This document shows, one piece after another, positions 23,415-35,756 of a DNA stretch of 64,000 bases. A model generated the notes under the pieces. It was not told the origin of the DNA. It saw only the letters and a list, made by a program, of their open reading frames with translations, and made no database searches. The stretch is from Prosapia bicincta (lineage: Eukaryota; Arthropoda; Insecta; Hemiptera; Cercopidae). The translations under genes and the position numbers were made by a program. Position 1 is the stretch's first letter, and every line of letters starts with the position of its first letter. Location: the NCBI GenBank assembly GCA_036971475.1, contig JBAIZL010000067.1:271001-335000 (forward strand), given 5' to 3'.

Positions 23415-24795
23415 TGTGAGCTATGAGAAAAAATCTAAGAAATAATTTGTTGCTTCAGATTGTTTGATTGAAACGATCTACTTGCGTTAAAAGAAACCTA
23501 AAGTGTATTGTGTCATTATTAAATAGCTGGTGTCAGTCAAGTTATCGTGTTATAACCTTCGAACAGCAGACAAATATTGACAAACTGATAAGTTTTACAT
23601 AAAAATATGCAAGAATTTCTTCGTTTATGGCAAAACGTGAATCAAGCTATAAACTTAAATCGAGACGATTATATTGAATATTTATTATAATTTTTTTTAT
23701 AACCGTAAACAGAAAAAAAAACATGGGAAAATTTGTGTAAACAGTTATAAAAGAATGACCAATAATTTGGAACATTCATTGCAGTGTTACAAATATGATT
23801 ACAATACGGAACGAGACAGTTATAAACAGATTACTGAAAATGTTTTTAACATTTTACAATTGAATCTCAATAAACAATATTTTTATAAATTCGTATATTA
23901 GACATGTTACTTAAGAAACTGAACAAAAAAAAATTAACATTATATTTAATAAAAATAGAGAAATGTTTATTTAAATCATTTAAAGTAATATTTTTTGTTG
24001 AAAATGCACCTTCTCGTATAAAATAAATTGGATTCTTCAACATTCGTGATTTTCCTCAGAGGAATTAAAAGCGCTAGCAATTTATCCGGTCTGTTTAGTA
24101 AATATGACAAGACTTGATACCGTTATGGTAACTGCATCTAAGAGATGTATTAAGGCAAAATGTTGTTTCGGGGCTTTCCAACGCTCCTAAGTAAATATTT
24201 CTTAAGATCTCATTTTCTAATTCGTAGCTGTACGTTTCGTCGATCTGTAGAACGCTCGAAATTCTGAAATGGATTACTGAAATGTAATATCAGTAGTCGC
24301 AAATATTTTAGGCTTTTATAGACAAAGAAAAATACCATGATCTGTCGAATTATGTAATATTTATTTATATAATAAACGTTAAATCTCAATATTTATAGCT
24401 AATTGTGTTTGAGAAGAAATTAAACTTTAGAACGATTGTAATTTTATTGGAAAATATATATTTCTGTATACAATATTCATGTGTTTTGATATTACAAACA
24501 TAATATACAATGTACAAACTTAATATTACTTCAAAGTAAGGCTATTATTTTTCGAAATTGTTCTTAGTTTTTAATTCTGGAAATATATAAACTATGAATC
24601 AGTTTTATTAGTTATTTTTTTTTGTAAAAAATGTTCAATTCGATTTATTTGTCGTTAGTATTAAAAATGCTAAAAATAGTTTTTAAAGTTAAAATTGTAA
24701 TCTAAATAACTGTATTATATTACCGGTGATATTTCCATAAGTATAAAACTATCATGCTTAATTCAGTCAGGTTTCTAAGACGTTTGTAAAGCATT
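23415..24795. other. AT-rich spacer, no gene seen
   Basis: The open frame at 23674-23901 is lysine- and asparagine-rich with no domain signal, and is most likely chance in AT-rich DNA. Confidence 0.5.
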
Positions 24796-24797
24796 AA

Positions 24798-24799
<2 letters not shown>

Positions 24800-24863
<64 letters not shown>

Positions 24864-24935
24864 TCGCTCGGATAAAACAAACCATTTAAGGTAAATTATT
24901 TACGTAAACTACAGAACTGTATTTATCAAATAAAC

Positions 24936-24975
<40 letters not shown>
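24800..24975. repeat. Two (AT)n microsatellites separated by ~75 bp
   Basis: AT runs at about 24800-24860 and 24939-24975 flank a short unique stretch. Confidence 0.95.
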
Positions 24976-24977
<2 letters not shown>

Positions 24978-25504
24978 GTTTGAGAACACCTGTAGTAAAA
25001 TAGAGGAATACTCCATCTTGCGCATCTCTCTCCTATAACCTACCTAAAACATGTTACAAAAGGTTCAAGAATTTACAGTACGTGGTAGGTCTGACTTACT
25101 GCACACAGAAATACCAACATCTGAGCATTGTCCTTCTGTTTAGGAATGTTTGAAATATCTATACCATGTTTCAAACTAAAAAAGAAAAACAAAAACATAT
25201 TTTTCTGTAATGTTCAACCGGTTCAACTAATAAAGTTCACGAGTTTCAGTTGGGCTTTGGTTTGGGGTTTAAACTTGTAAACAAAAATTTAAAACGGTCA
25301 CAAATTTGGGAACTGTAACACGACCAAGATGTAGGCTACAAGTTATCAATTTGATTTCTAACTCTTTTATCCCAACACTTTACATATTTTTAAAAATAAT
25401 TTTCAATTGATAAAATTTATTTTATATGTGGATGAAAACTGTTCATAGAAAAATAAAATATAACCGAAATAAGTAAATTCCTTTAAAATAAGTTCTGTAA
25501 CTTA

Positions 25505-25945
25505 ATGTGCTTCGACCCGAGCGACTCCTTTGTGCAACTACCCAAGGGACACCGTTATACAACTACCCGGTGGTCTAAGTTGTGCATCTTGGTGCGCAAC
25601 TACTCGAGGAACTCCGTCGTGCAACTACCCTAGTGACTCCGTTGTGCAACTACCCAAGGGACACCGTTATACAACTACTCGGTGGTCTAAGTTGTGCATC
25701 TTGGTGCGCAACTACTCGAGGAACTCCGTCGTGCAACTACCCCAGTGACTCCGTTGTGCAACTATTCTAGGAACTCCGTTGATCAACTTGGTCTGCATTT
25801 ACCTGAGGGACTTTATTGTGCAACATCATGTGCAGCTATTCGAGGGCATCCGTTGTGCAACTTGGTGTGCATTTACCTGAGGGACTCCGATGTGCAAATT
25901 GGTGGGCCACTTGCCGCGGGACTCTGTCGTGTAGCTTGAGGGACT
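25505..25945. repeat. Minisatellite with 28-bp subunits and 112-bp higher-order period
   Basis: A CAACTACCC-type subunit of about 28 bp recurs throughout. Blocks of four subunits repeat nearly exactly at a 112-bp offset (TGTGCAACTACCCAAGGGAC at 25531 and 25643), and more diverged subunits follow to about 25945. Because 112 is not a multiple of three, the translation changes frame between blocks, so the overlapping open frames are not coding. The array is GC-richer than its surroundings. Confidence 0.9.
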
Positions 25946-25949
25946 CTTC

Positions 25950-26795
25950 TACAGGGTTTGATGCGGCGGTGATTGTCTTTAACAGTTCCAAATACACAAT
26001 AAATTGAACACCTACTGGGATGGGAGCCTTAAAGAAATGACGGAGAGTGATGTTGAATCAAAGGGATTTGAAAATGAATCTTGAAAATAGGTTACAAGTT
26101 TTTTTCGATGTCGATGTAGTGAATGGCTTTTTGACAGGATCTGGTCTCGAAAGGAGAAAAAGGAAGAACATAAGGTAAATGAACATATTTCCTCCACAGG
26201 ATAAGAATGTCTCCTGAGAGGAGGAAAGTAAACTTATCTTGATAGCTTTTACTTTGGCTACTGCGGAAAGACCATAGAAATTGACGACAGTGCGCTTATC
26301 GAGAATGACGCCAGCGTTAATAACTGAAGACCTAAATGCGATGGACATACTAATAAGCGAAATGTATCCGTTCGATGGTCTTTGCTAAATGGAAACCTTA
26401 TAATGACTTTAGATTTATCTGTAATATCGCAGTTCTCCATTTCTATCGATAGAGAGCATTTTAATGCATATAAAAAGCCAGAAATTTATAAATCAAATTT
26501 TGCTAGTTATTGTATTAATAATAATCACATATTTCCTAATATAGATAATATGATACTTGTAAAAGAAATTAACAAAAGCCTGAGAATGAATATTTATGAA
26601 GCTTTAGAAATACATAAATATAATACTAATAATGAGTTGATAAATGAACAAATACAAGTAAAATCTAAATTTGATAATATATTCAGTGTTTGGAAAGTTA
26701 GGGCAGCAAAATAAAAAAAAAATTAACAACATCGTAATTGATTTGGCATAGCTATTTATTTGATCTAATTTGCACATATGTTAATTTTAATTGTT
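25950..26795. other. Spacer, no gene recognised
   Basis: A plus-strand frame at 26382-26714 of 110 codons is the longest in the area. It is rich in N, I and K and I recognise no motif. It could be a relic of an element ORF next to the palindromic cluster, but there is no positive evidence. Confidence 0.35.
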
Positions 26796-26796
26796 T

Positions 26797-26886
26797 AATA
26801 TTCCTGATGATGTTGGTACTGTTAGCCAACGAAAAGCTTTGAATTGTATATTCAATTATATTTCTTGTATTTGTATTTTGACTTAG

Positions 26887-26890
<4 letters not shown>
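26797..26890 (+). ncRNA. Hammerhead ribozyme-like motif with 3' flank (copy G)
   Basis: CTGATGA is at 26804-26810. Stem II has GTTGG (26812-26816) pairing with CCAAC (26826-26830) across a 9-base loop. GAAA is at 26831-26834, the palindromic AGCT at 26835-26838 and the UH site TT at 26839-26840. Stem I is ATTC pairing with GAAT. The following ~50 bp match the arm of copy I at 41.9 kb closely, so G is a single half-element of the same subfamily. It ends in an (AT)n tract. Confidence 0.7.

Positions 26891-26940
<50 letters not shown>
26891..26940. repeat. (TA)n microsatellite
   Basis: A TA run lies directly after half-element G. Confidence 0.96.
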
Positions 26941-26942
<2 letters not shown>

Positions 26943-26975
26943 TTGGAACACTGTTTTCTTGTATTCACTTATCAC

Positions 26976-27157
26976 TTTCACTATATGCACTTACACAAGA
27001 ATCTTACTTGGTGTCGAAGCGAGTTAACTTTCAAAAATTGATAGTATCTTTATTGACGAGTCTGTTGAGAGTTGATGCTCGACAATGAAGATACTATCAA
27101 TCTTTGAAAGTTAATTCTCGTAGATACCATGTAAGATTCTTGTTTAAGTACATATAG

Positions 27158-27163
<6 letters not shown>
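26976..27163. mobile_element. Palindromic element (copy L)
   Basis: Arms of about 84 bp (26976-27060 and 27080-27163) are inverted, diverged copies around a ~19-bp centre. Each arm has a hairpin-like segment (AGAT pairing with ATCT in the right arm) followed by GAAA and a palindromic GTTAAC (GTTAAT in the right arm) and then TC. This echoes the GAAA-palindrome-UH order of the hammerhead-like elements. The CTGANGA core is not recognisable, so membership in that class is tentative. Confidence 0.65.

Positions 27164-27220
<57 letters not shown>
27164..27220. repeat. (CA)n-(TA)n microsatellite between palindromes L and H
   Basis: A CA run is followed by a short TA run, separating two palindromic elements with almost no other sequence. 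Confidence 0.96.
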
Positions 27221-27440
27221 TTAAGATTAAATAATATACACTAATTACAGGAATAATTTATTGAATAATACACTCAAAGCTTTTCGTTGGCTGAGATTAC
27301 CAACATCCTCAGGAATTACAATACTAAGAATCTTAGTAATGTAATTCCTGAGGATGTTGGTAATGTCAGCCAACGAAAAGCTTTGAGTGTATTATTCAAT
27401 AAATTATTCCTGTAATTAGTTTATATTATTTAATCTTAAA
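27221..27440. mobile_element. Near-perfect palindromic element with hammerhead-like cores (copy H)
   Basis: Arms 27221-27330 and 27331-27440 are inverted copies with very few mismatches. The outward-pointing motif in each arm has the same AAGCTTTTCGTTGG signature as copies F, G and I. The left end abuts the (CA)n-(TA)n tract. Confidence 0.85.
27343..27390 (+). ncRNA. Hammerhead ribozyme-like motif (copy H, right arm)
   Basis: CTGAGGA at 27348-27354 fits the CTGANGA consensus. Stem II has GTTGG (27356-27360) pairing with CCAAC (27370-27374). GAAA is at 27375-27378, AGCT at 27379-27382 and the UH site TT at 27383-27384. Stem I is limited to about four pairs with one wobble. The mirror motif is on the minus strand, with its core at 27306-27312 and GAAA at 27282-27285. 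Confidence 0.65.
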
Positions 27441-27475
27441 AATAATTCTAACAGGAAAACATATTTGATATTCTA

Positions 27476-27598
<123 letters not shown>

Positions 27599-27604
27599 AG
27601 TCAA

Positions 27605-30600
27605 TAATCAATAACTACCCACGAGTTACCGAAAATAAACCAATATAGTAAATCCCAACAAAGGAAAAGTTTACGTCACATAGAATTTTCTGATACTAAT
27701 CACATTGACGTAATATGATATTGATACAAAATATAATGTAAGACTCTCTTGCAAGAGCCCTAATCGCCTTACACATGCTTAATGGAGTAATATGATTAGG
27801 AATCTCCAATAATAATAGTTAATTATGATTATCGATTATTGAATTTAAAAAAGTTTACAATTTATATTTATTAGAGCACTCAAGATAACTATTGAATAAA
27901 TGATACGCCGGTTGAATAACGAGTCAAAATATTATTTGTTTAGTGCAAAGACGTTTCCCTTCATGTTTTCTCTGAACATAGTAAAAGGCTTAGACAAAAA
28001 TTTGTTTGGAAAGCTTTACTTTACTGATCAATGAGTCTAAATGTAGGAAGAGGACTTATGCTGAAGTTGTCCATTTTAACTTGCAAAAGAAAGGTATAAA
28101 TATTAAAAATACTAGTTATTTAGTATGTATAAGTCATTATTATGTACATAAAACATGCGGGAATTAGTGTTAGAGTTGGTTTGTATGGTTGAACCTTTTG
28201 TTGTTTTATGTATGGTTTATTTTGTTATTTTTGTGTGTTTTATATCTGTATAGGCCTATTATTGTTTTCTCAGTTTTGTTACTGTTTTTAAATTTAATTT
28301 AGAAAAATGTATGACCCACATCACTTTGTTGGGATATTTTATAAAGCGTTTATCTAAAATTTTCCATTGTACATTTTTACAGTATATTTTAAAGCATTGA
28401 ATTTTATTTACTAACAAATTAATCTTGTCGTGGGGGACTCTTGTTTCTCACACGTTGAAATAGTCTTATAATGCTTGTAGTTTTCAAGAATGCATGGTTT
28501 TTTTTGCATTCTCTTGAATTCAATAGTGGCAGCTCTACTTCTAACGTCTCTTGATTGTAAGCAGTATTAGATTTTAAAAATATTTTCTTTCCTCCAAAAG
28601 CATAGAGAAATCAGTATGCATTCTAAATTGTGTGTTGGTTTTAAAATGAAGCTATTTATAATGGATATTCAAAAATCGACTGGATTAAAATAAAAAGTAG
28701 AAATTATAACTAAGGAAATAGAAAATAAAATATGTTGTTGCAACTACAATGATTTCAATGATTTAATTAAATATTATATATTTATTGTTTTCGTAATGTA
28801 ATATTATTTCGGTACACAGTAAAAATACTTTACTTTTTGCAGCAAATATTTTCAGTACATGTTTGTATAATTTAAACGTAGCCATCTTTTTTAACCATAT
28901 TACATAAATAATTTTGAAGTGTTCTGTAATAGGGTAAATATACTATTTAATATCTAAGAGGTACTATCAGCTGTTGACGTTTTATAATTTGTGTTTACAA
29001 AGTAAAACTTCAAAAGTGAGTCCAGATTTCTAACAAGTACATTACCATTGGTACCTTCCTTACTGAAACTAACTTATTTGATTACGAAATCACGTTTTTG
29101 TGTGTTGACCACTGGTAGGTGCTTAATTCTCTTTACCAGCTTCAATATACTTGCACAGAGAGAGGCCTTCTTTATTCACCTTACCACCGTAACGTGTTTG
29201 AACTTCGGTAAGATGATGATTTTAAACTCCAGTTCATAAATATTGCTAAAGAGAATAAGAGCTTCCGTTTTGTCTTATTGATTAAATAAACGAAATCAGT
29301 GTTAAACATATACACCAGCAAACACAACCCTACCAGCCATGTTAATAATAAGATCGAGGGCACGATAAGGTGTATAATGACGCAGAGGACAAGAACCCAT
29401 ACGTAATTTATTTTTGAAGGAGAAAAAGGTTTTACTGACTAGAATGTAAATAGAAAACCAATTCATTTAAATGGAAAGAAGGTACAGAATTGTATATCGG
29501 AGAAGTAATATTGCAATGAATTCACCGGCAGTGGCAAATATATTGAATTTTAAAAATTCATGTGCATTTTTTACATCTGGTAACGTATTTATTCTAATTA
29601 AATTTGAAAATTTTACACTGAAAATGACTTTTCTTATTAAAGAGGCAAACAATAATATTAAGGGGAATTATTACAACAAACCTTTTCACAAAGTTAAACA
29701 TAAAACCTTACGTGTTTTATACATTTTTATATTAAATGTTTATTAGTGGTATTTTTTGTATCTTTTAAACTCTATTTAATAGTAACATACACATGTTTTA
29801 AAAATATCACAAAACACATATTATTTAAGTAGAACCGTAATATATTTACATTTACGAAGTTTATGTAAAGTTATTTATAAACTGAAATGTACTGTAACGG
29901 CAATTTACTGTGTGATGAGTGCCTAATAAAATTCTCTAACAATAATGGCCCATTAGTGCCTCATCAATATTCGCTGTTCATCCACATTGTAAAGATTATT
30001 GGTCATCAAATAGTACTTTAATTTTTATTGATTATGGAATATTAAAATTATTTCTACATAATTATAATATGTAATAATAATTTTTTTATTTTAATGACAT
30101 ATTATCATATTCGGTTATTGTGGTATTCATTTAAGTTGTTTATTTACTTCTTTTACCGATATATAATAATTTCATTGTTTAATCTATTTCAAAAAATTTT
30201 ATTTTTTTCCAGTACACAAAATAAAATAGTTGTGTGTACTGAAGAATTTTACACCACTTCAGCCTCTTTAAATCTTCTAACCAAACAAATAACCAAACGG
30301 TTTCTGTTTATGAAAAATTGCTTTAGGTTTTCCAAGGAAGTTTTATTATCTTCACAACTACGCCAGTTTGTAGAGGGTAGGTTTCAAATGACCAACTTGT
30401 GAACAAACCAATCACGTGTTACAGTCATCAAATAGCAGAGACTTGCGTCACTTTTTGCGACCCTCACCTAATCAAGGTGGATACAAAGATCAAGTAACCA
30501 GCCTCGTTTTGTGGATTAACATATTGCCTCCCCCCAGGCGTTCACCCTAATACTTCTTGGTATTATTAAAGGGAAGTAATCTATGTTTCTACAAAGTCGA

Positions 30601-30835
30601 CTTTATAATCTATATTTGTATTATTAAAAATATGTCCATACTTATTTCACAACTTAAGAACAGTACACAAGAGTCAAGAAAACGTAATATTATAAGAAAT
30701 AATTATTGAAATATAATTTTGAAATATACAAACTGTTAATTTGCTAATTAAAACTATTTATTAGAAATACACTGTGGTTGAATATTATTAATAAATACTC
30801 AAAAGCCACATAGTAAGTAGTTTAAAATTATGTAG
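27605..30835. other. AT-rich sequence, no gene recognised
   Basis: Open frames of 60 to 102 codons occur (for example 30094-30402), but all are phenylalanine-, leucine- or asparagine-rich without motifs. No RNA gene or repeat was found. Confidence 0.5.
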
Positions 30836-30840
<5 letters not shown>

Positions 30841-30887
<47 letters not shown>

Positions 30888-30897
30888 GTGTGTGTGT

Positions 30898-30944
<47 letters not shown>

Positions 30945-30950
30945 TGTTGT
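30841..30950. repeat. (TA)n-(TG)n microsatellite
   Basis: A TA run switches to a TG run with two TATG interruptions. Confidence 0.96.
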
Positions 30951-31379
30951 AACGGTCTGGAAGGCCGTCCAAATTGGAAAATTAATAATTTTCTATTTTT
31001 TAAATAATAATTTTAATAAAAAAATAATAAGGTTTGAATTTATTGTAAAGATAAACATAGTAAAGAGTGAAGAAGTCAGTAAAATCTTAAATACTTAATA
31101 TTAGGACAAATTAAAAAATTATAATAGCATGAAACTGTAATAACTAACTAAATTTGACAAACGAGAGTGAAGTGCAAAATTTCTAAGTGCCGAAAAATGC
31201 TAACTTGAGAACTAGGCCACATAAAACTATCATCGACATTTTGAAATGACCAGACAAATCCAAAATAAACAATAATGAAAACAGAATTGAAAAAACTTAA
31301 ATAACAAAAAAGTTTTAGCCATTTTAAAATAATAGACATTTGTCAGTGTTCTAAAACAGATAACGAAATTAGGCAGGTT

Positions 31380-31775
31380 GAATCGAATACGTTGTCGAAC
31401 CCGCCCGGACAAGAAAAGAAGCATGGAGATAGCGACGGGGAGAAGGGTTACATAGCCGCAATATATACAGGAACTCTTAGAGACCTGTAAGACAGGGTAA
31501 TACAAGGTACTAACGGCAGTAATGTCGGTTCGCGCTTAGGACCACCACCATCGGCCAGATGGAACGAAACCAAAACGTTTCCGCCCTCTACTTCCATCCA
31601 TGGACGAGGGCTTCAGACTCAGCCTCCGGGACGTGAAACTGGAGAAGGACTTCCATCGACTGGCCAGGGATGGCAACTTCCGATGTCCAGGGACCAGGGA
31701 ATCCAGACGAGAGGACTCTAGGACCGGCAGGGAAATCCTTGGCAAGTCATATTCTCTATTATATACAAATTAACG
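31380..31775. other. GC-rich island with short open frames on both strands
   Basis: This ~400-bp segment is much richer in GC than its surroundings. A plus-strand frame from ATG at 31600 to TAA at 31771-31773 (57 codons) reads KLEKDFHRLARDGNF and then arginine-rich sequence. A 69-codon minus-strand frame overlaps it. I recognise neither. It may be a fragment of an old element or an isolated exon; open frames on both strands are expected in GC-rich DNA. Confidence 0.3.
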
Positions 31776-31779
31776 TCAA

Positions 31780-33463
31780 ATTTAGTCAGTTAAATTTATT
31801 AAATTCAAATTACCAATTAAACTTAAACAATGATTTCACTCTGTGTTGAAAAATTAAATAAATCTTAAAAGTAGTAAAATTAATTAGTATAACAAAAATG
31901 TTTAAATAATGAATAATAAATATTAAATTTACAAAGTGGTTTTGGCCATAAGCCAATCATTTTCAAGGAGATCAGATTTATTGAATCACATAAATTTTAA
32001 AATTATTTATAATAAAATGTGAATTTACCAATTCAATCTTGAAATGAGAAGATAAAATTTTGTATTATTGTTAAATTTGGAAATAATTTTGTTTTAAAAA
32101 TGGGTAAATGTGATTAATGAATTATATATGAAATGTAGGATTTAAATATATGAAAAATAACAAACTTTTAATTAATTATTTGTGAAGATAAAGACTGAGT
32201 TAAATGTATTGTATTTGAAAAGATAATTATTTTAGTTTAAAATCAGTAATTAATTGCATTATAAAAACTTACAGTATTTCAATTTATCCTGTGTTGAACC
32301 ACCAATAAAAACTTTTAGTTTTTTCCAACTGATAAATAATGACTATAAAATCAAAGTACAGTTTTAATTAAATTTCATTAATTAATGAATATATAAAATT
32401 CAGAACCTTATGTTTCTTCAAACGAGTTCTCTCCTGAGAACAATTTTATTGAGCTATTCTAAAAATTAGTTGGTTTTTTGTATTGAAGCCCAGAGATGAT
32501 GTCTACTGGCAGATGACGTTTAAAGAACACAGGAGCCTTTTAAAATAGGTATCTTAAACATGATCATATTTTGCACGTCCCCTTGCTGTGCCTACAGATC
32601 TCATGAAGTGGTAAGATGCTTTGAAAATTGTGTGTGTCCATGTAAATGTTGTTTCTTTCCAGCTGACTATTTTACTGACATGTGTGACTATATACAGACC
32701 CAACAAACTTGCCAACCATCTTAGGGGAGGTCATACAAACGTTAAGGTAGATGTCAGCGGGAATAGGCTTGCATTTAGGCGTGGTCCATTACGCGGGAAC
32801 ACAAGACAAAATTTAATCTAAATATTATACATGCGTTTATACTTAAAGTTCCTGTAGTGCACCGAGAAAGTGAAAGAGGTACAGATTCTATTCAAACTGC
32901 TAAAAGCAATAAAACCATAAGAAAATATATGTACTTCATATTACGTTATTATTGCGTTTGGCTCTGTTTTGTTAATGCTCGTTAAATTATCTTAACTCTC
33001 TTATATAGGCAAATATTTTATTATCTGTAAATAAAATTCAAAATTTAAAAGTCGTATTTATTATCAATTTTTAATTAACCCTCGATAAAAGCGATATATT
33101 GAATGTAATTATAATTCTAAATGTTTGTCTAAGTGAAAAAAAAACAAAATTTACTGCAGGGAGAAATTTATACTTTGATTCGAATACAAATATTAAGTTT
33201 CTGATTATTTTTTAAACCATGTAGTACAAGGTTTATGTGTTCATACATGGAACCAATGGAGTTTCAACTGAAAAATGACACATCTGGAGACGTTGCTTAG
33301 TCGAATCTGGTAGAAATTTACCTTTACAATTTTGGGAAAACTATGGTAGTATATATACGTTCGTGTAAATGCGTTTTTATAAATTTGTGTTTGCTTCTTC
33401 CTACCAGCGACTAATCAACTCCTTACAACTTACGAAAAATAATTATAACGTTGTTTTGTTATT

Positions 33464-33465
<2 letters not shown>
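31780..33465. other. AT-rich spacer, no gene seen
   Basis: No feature is supported. A 66-codon frame at 32621-32821 lies in a slightly GC-richer patch with no known motif. Confidence 0.5.
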
Positions 33466-33468
<3 letters not shown>

Positions 33469-33526
<58 letters not shown>

Positions 33527-33554
33527 ATATAATAATATATATAATATATATAAT

Positions 33555-33604
<50 letters not shown>
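33469..33604. repeat. (AT)n microsatellite with AAT interruptions
   Basis: AT runs are interrupted by short AATAAT and AAAT stretches. Confidence 0.95.
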
Positions 33605-33606
<2 letters not shown>

Positions 33607-34128
33607 CTTCTGGCTGCAGATGTCCAGGGTCACTGGGCGTGACTCCGACGGTCCGATGTCTATAATATCTATAATAAATTGTGCAGCCAATGTCCATAAC
33701 AGTTTATTGGTTAATATAGTTCTGGTGTTATTCTATCTATCCTCCAGTGCAGACAGTAAAGCTGCTTTTTATGAAATTGGTAAAGGGCATCGCAGGAGGA
33801 TATGGTTCAGGGTATACTCTTCTGTTATACAGTTGGAGCAGAGAGGAGATTCACTTAAATTAAATTTGAAAAGGTAGGTCTCAATCTCAACATACCCGAT
33901 CTGGGAACTCGTTGGTACATCTCTAGGTGATTTGGTACTTTTTATATGGCATAAAGTTTTCTACCTCTGGTTTCTTCAGGAAAATACTTTGGTAACAAGA
34001 AAGGGCTCACCTTTGCTAATGAAGTGTTTGACGACAACCATATGGGGGCCAAAGATGTATTTGAACTTTATTGGATGAATACAAATTTATTTTAATAACG
34101 ATTGAAAATTTCTACAACATATATATAT

Positions 34129-34540
34129 CAGGAGAGTGTAAGCTAATAGAAGGAATTGAATAAATGAGATTGAGATGCTCATTGGTGAACTTAGATCTGT
34201 AAATATTCTTTATGTATTTCATTATAAACAATGTTTTTCCATACATTCAAGTAGTACCAAAAACAAAAAATAATCCATGAGCAAGTTTATGGAAATTATT
34301 TATGGCAGTGGAAGACTTATAAAATTTCAACAAATCAGGAGAGTGTTAGCTAATAGAAGGAATTGAATAAAAGAAATTGAGATGCTCAACGGTGAACTTA
34401 GATCTGTAAATATTCTTTATGTATTTCTTTATGGACAATGTTTTCCCACACATTCAAGTAGTACCAAAAATAAAAAATAGTCCACGATCAAGTTTATTGA
34501 AACTATTTATGGCAGGGGAAGACTTATAAAACTTCATTAA
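34129..34540 (-). repeat. 207-bp tandem duplication of the hAT C-terminal segment
   Basis: Two copies begin at 34129 and 34336, so the period is 207 bp, exactly 69 codons. On the minus strand the copy nearest the transposase reads FGTT, stop, MCGKTLS, YRSKFTVEHLN. This matches the FGSTYMCE, FS and RSRLTDEHLN core of the hAT dimerisation domain. The second copy repeats this with further changes. Because the period is a multiple of three, the duplication could have arisen in a live reading frame, but the stops in both copies make function unlikely now. Confidence 0.78.
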
Positions 34541-34830
34541 ATATGAGTATTAGTACATGTTGTTAAATATATAATGCACTGTACATCAATATCTTTCATT
34601 TGAAGGTCTAGGACTAAGGTTTCAATGTAGGTATCAAAAGGATTTTGAATTATCTTAAAATTATTCCCAATGACATCAAAGGCTGAGAATCTAGTATCAA
34701 AATTTATGTTCAAAGCACCTAAAGCTTTGACTGCAGTATCGAAAGAAAGCTGAGTTTCTGTAGTGTGGCTGAATATTTCACATGTTTCAAAATGTGTGAA
34801 ACACATTTTACGCATTTGTGTTTGAAACAA
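34537..34830 (-). pseudogene. hAT transposase fragment, region before the dimerisation domain
   Basis: The translation contains RFSAFDVIGNNFKIIQNPFD and then LDLQMKDIDVQC, matching the RFQDF, LFSNPF and LQMELIDLQCD segments near the C-terminus of this transposase subgroup. It is followed on the minus strand by the dimerisation segment at 34336-34540. Confidence 0.78.
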
Positions 34831-34957
34831 ATTATTTTCTGCAGGAGCTATTTGATATTAGTGTATAAACCAGAAAGAAGCTGATTTTCTCCTTCTAACC
34901 TCAAATTTATTTCGTCATATGTTTTGTCAAATTGACGTTGAATATTATGTTCCACAG

Positions 34958-35143
34958 TCATTCGCTATTTTGTAATTCGGATGAATTACTATGCTTTTCA
35001 TTCAAGAAAATTTCGATCACTGCTCCAGGTTCAAAGAAGAGCTGAAGGACTTTCCAGCAAAAACGCCAGCATATGGCAGTCTGACATGGTAAGTCAGTTT
35101 CTCCAATCTCTCCTGTAAACTCGCGGGATTCTCTGTGATTCAA
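34958..35143 (-). pseudogene. hAT transposase fragment, middle part
   Basis: The translation includes EIGETDLPCQTAICWRFC and then KVLQLFFEPGAVIEIFLNEK. This matches the DLPYHTEVRWLSRGKVL and RFFELREEIEIFLNEK segments of GTF2IRD2-like transposases. It sits between the other two hAT fragments on the same strand, supporting a single origin. Confidence 0.8.
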
Positions 35144-35399
35144 TCAAGTTTATCTAATGATATTACCAATTCATGAGACTGGTTTTAGAACCTTCGACTC
35201 ATCCAAACATTTTTTGCACAGAGTCTGTTGATAATTCATACAATGTAAAACAAATAGTCATAACCCCCATAATTTCCTACAGCCTTTAAACACTTCTTTA
35301 TTTTTACCACACATGATTTTCTTCATCAGTTGTAATAGATTTTCCTTCAATTGTTGTTTTTACTAATTCCATTTTCAACTCCCTTATATATATCTTCAC

Positions 35400-35756
35400 C
35401 AGTAGTCGAACACCATCAATATCAAGAAGCTATGCATACACTTCATAGCTTTTATCTACTCCTGGAATAAAAAGCAATAGTTGAGCAGTATCTGACACAT
35501 CCGTTTTCTCATTAAAGGCCAGCGAAAAAAGCTCAAGAATTCCATTATTGTCAGAAAGTTCAGTTGTTATATTCTCTCCGATTGCTTCTCTCCAATCCAC
35601 GGTGTTTGCTGACAAACTGACAGACATAGATAAATTGACCTTTTCGGTGCACATTTTTTCGGCTACTGCATTGATCATTTCTCCACCGATGAGTAGGTTT
35701 TCTACGTTTTGTGATTTTAATAGTGACTCACATCGCTGTCGGAAGATTAAATAGAG
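35400..35756 (-). pseudogene. hAT transposase fragment, start of the catalytic region
   Basis: Transposases of this family cut out and reinsert the element. The translation reads GGEMINAVAEKMC, then SVSLSANTVDWR and ELFSLAFNEKTDVSDTAQLLLF with IPGVDKSYEVY. This matches the ISLSRNTVARR and FSLALDESTDISDTAQLLIFIRGVD segments of GTF2IRD2-like hAT proteins. In those proteins the acidic residue in the DEST segment is catalytic; here that position reads NEKTD, so the usual aspartate is changed. The open frame runs 35430-35678 from its first ATG and extends readably upstream to about 35750. Confidence 0.82.

Noticed and set aside
24225..24265. Minus-strand ACAGATCGACGAAACG
   Set aside because: The hairpin is too short and the core too different to support a hammerhead.
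25530..26007. Overlapping open frames rich in CNYP and VQLP units
   Set aside because: They follow a minisatellite whose 112-bp period is not a multiple of three, so the frame shifts between blocks.
26382..26714. 110-codon plus-strand frame
   Set aside because: Composition is what AT-rich DNA gives by chance (N, I, K rich), with no motif. It is mentioned as spacer only.
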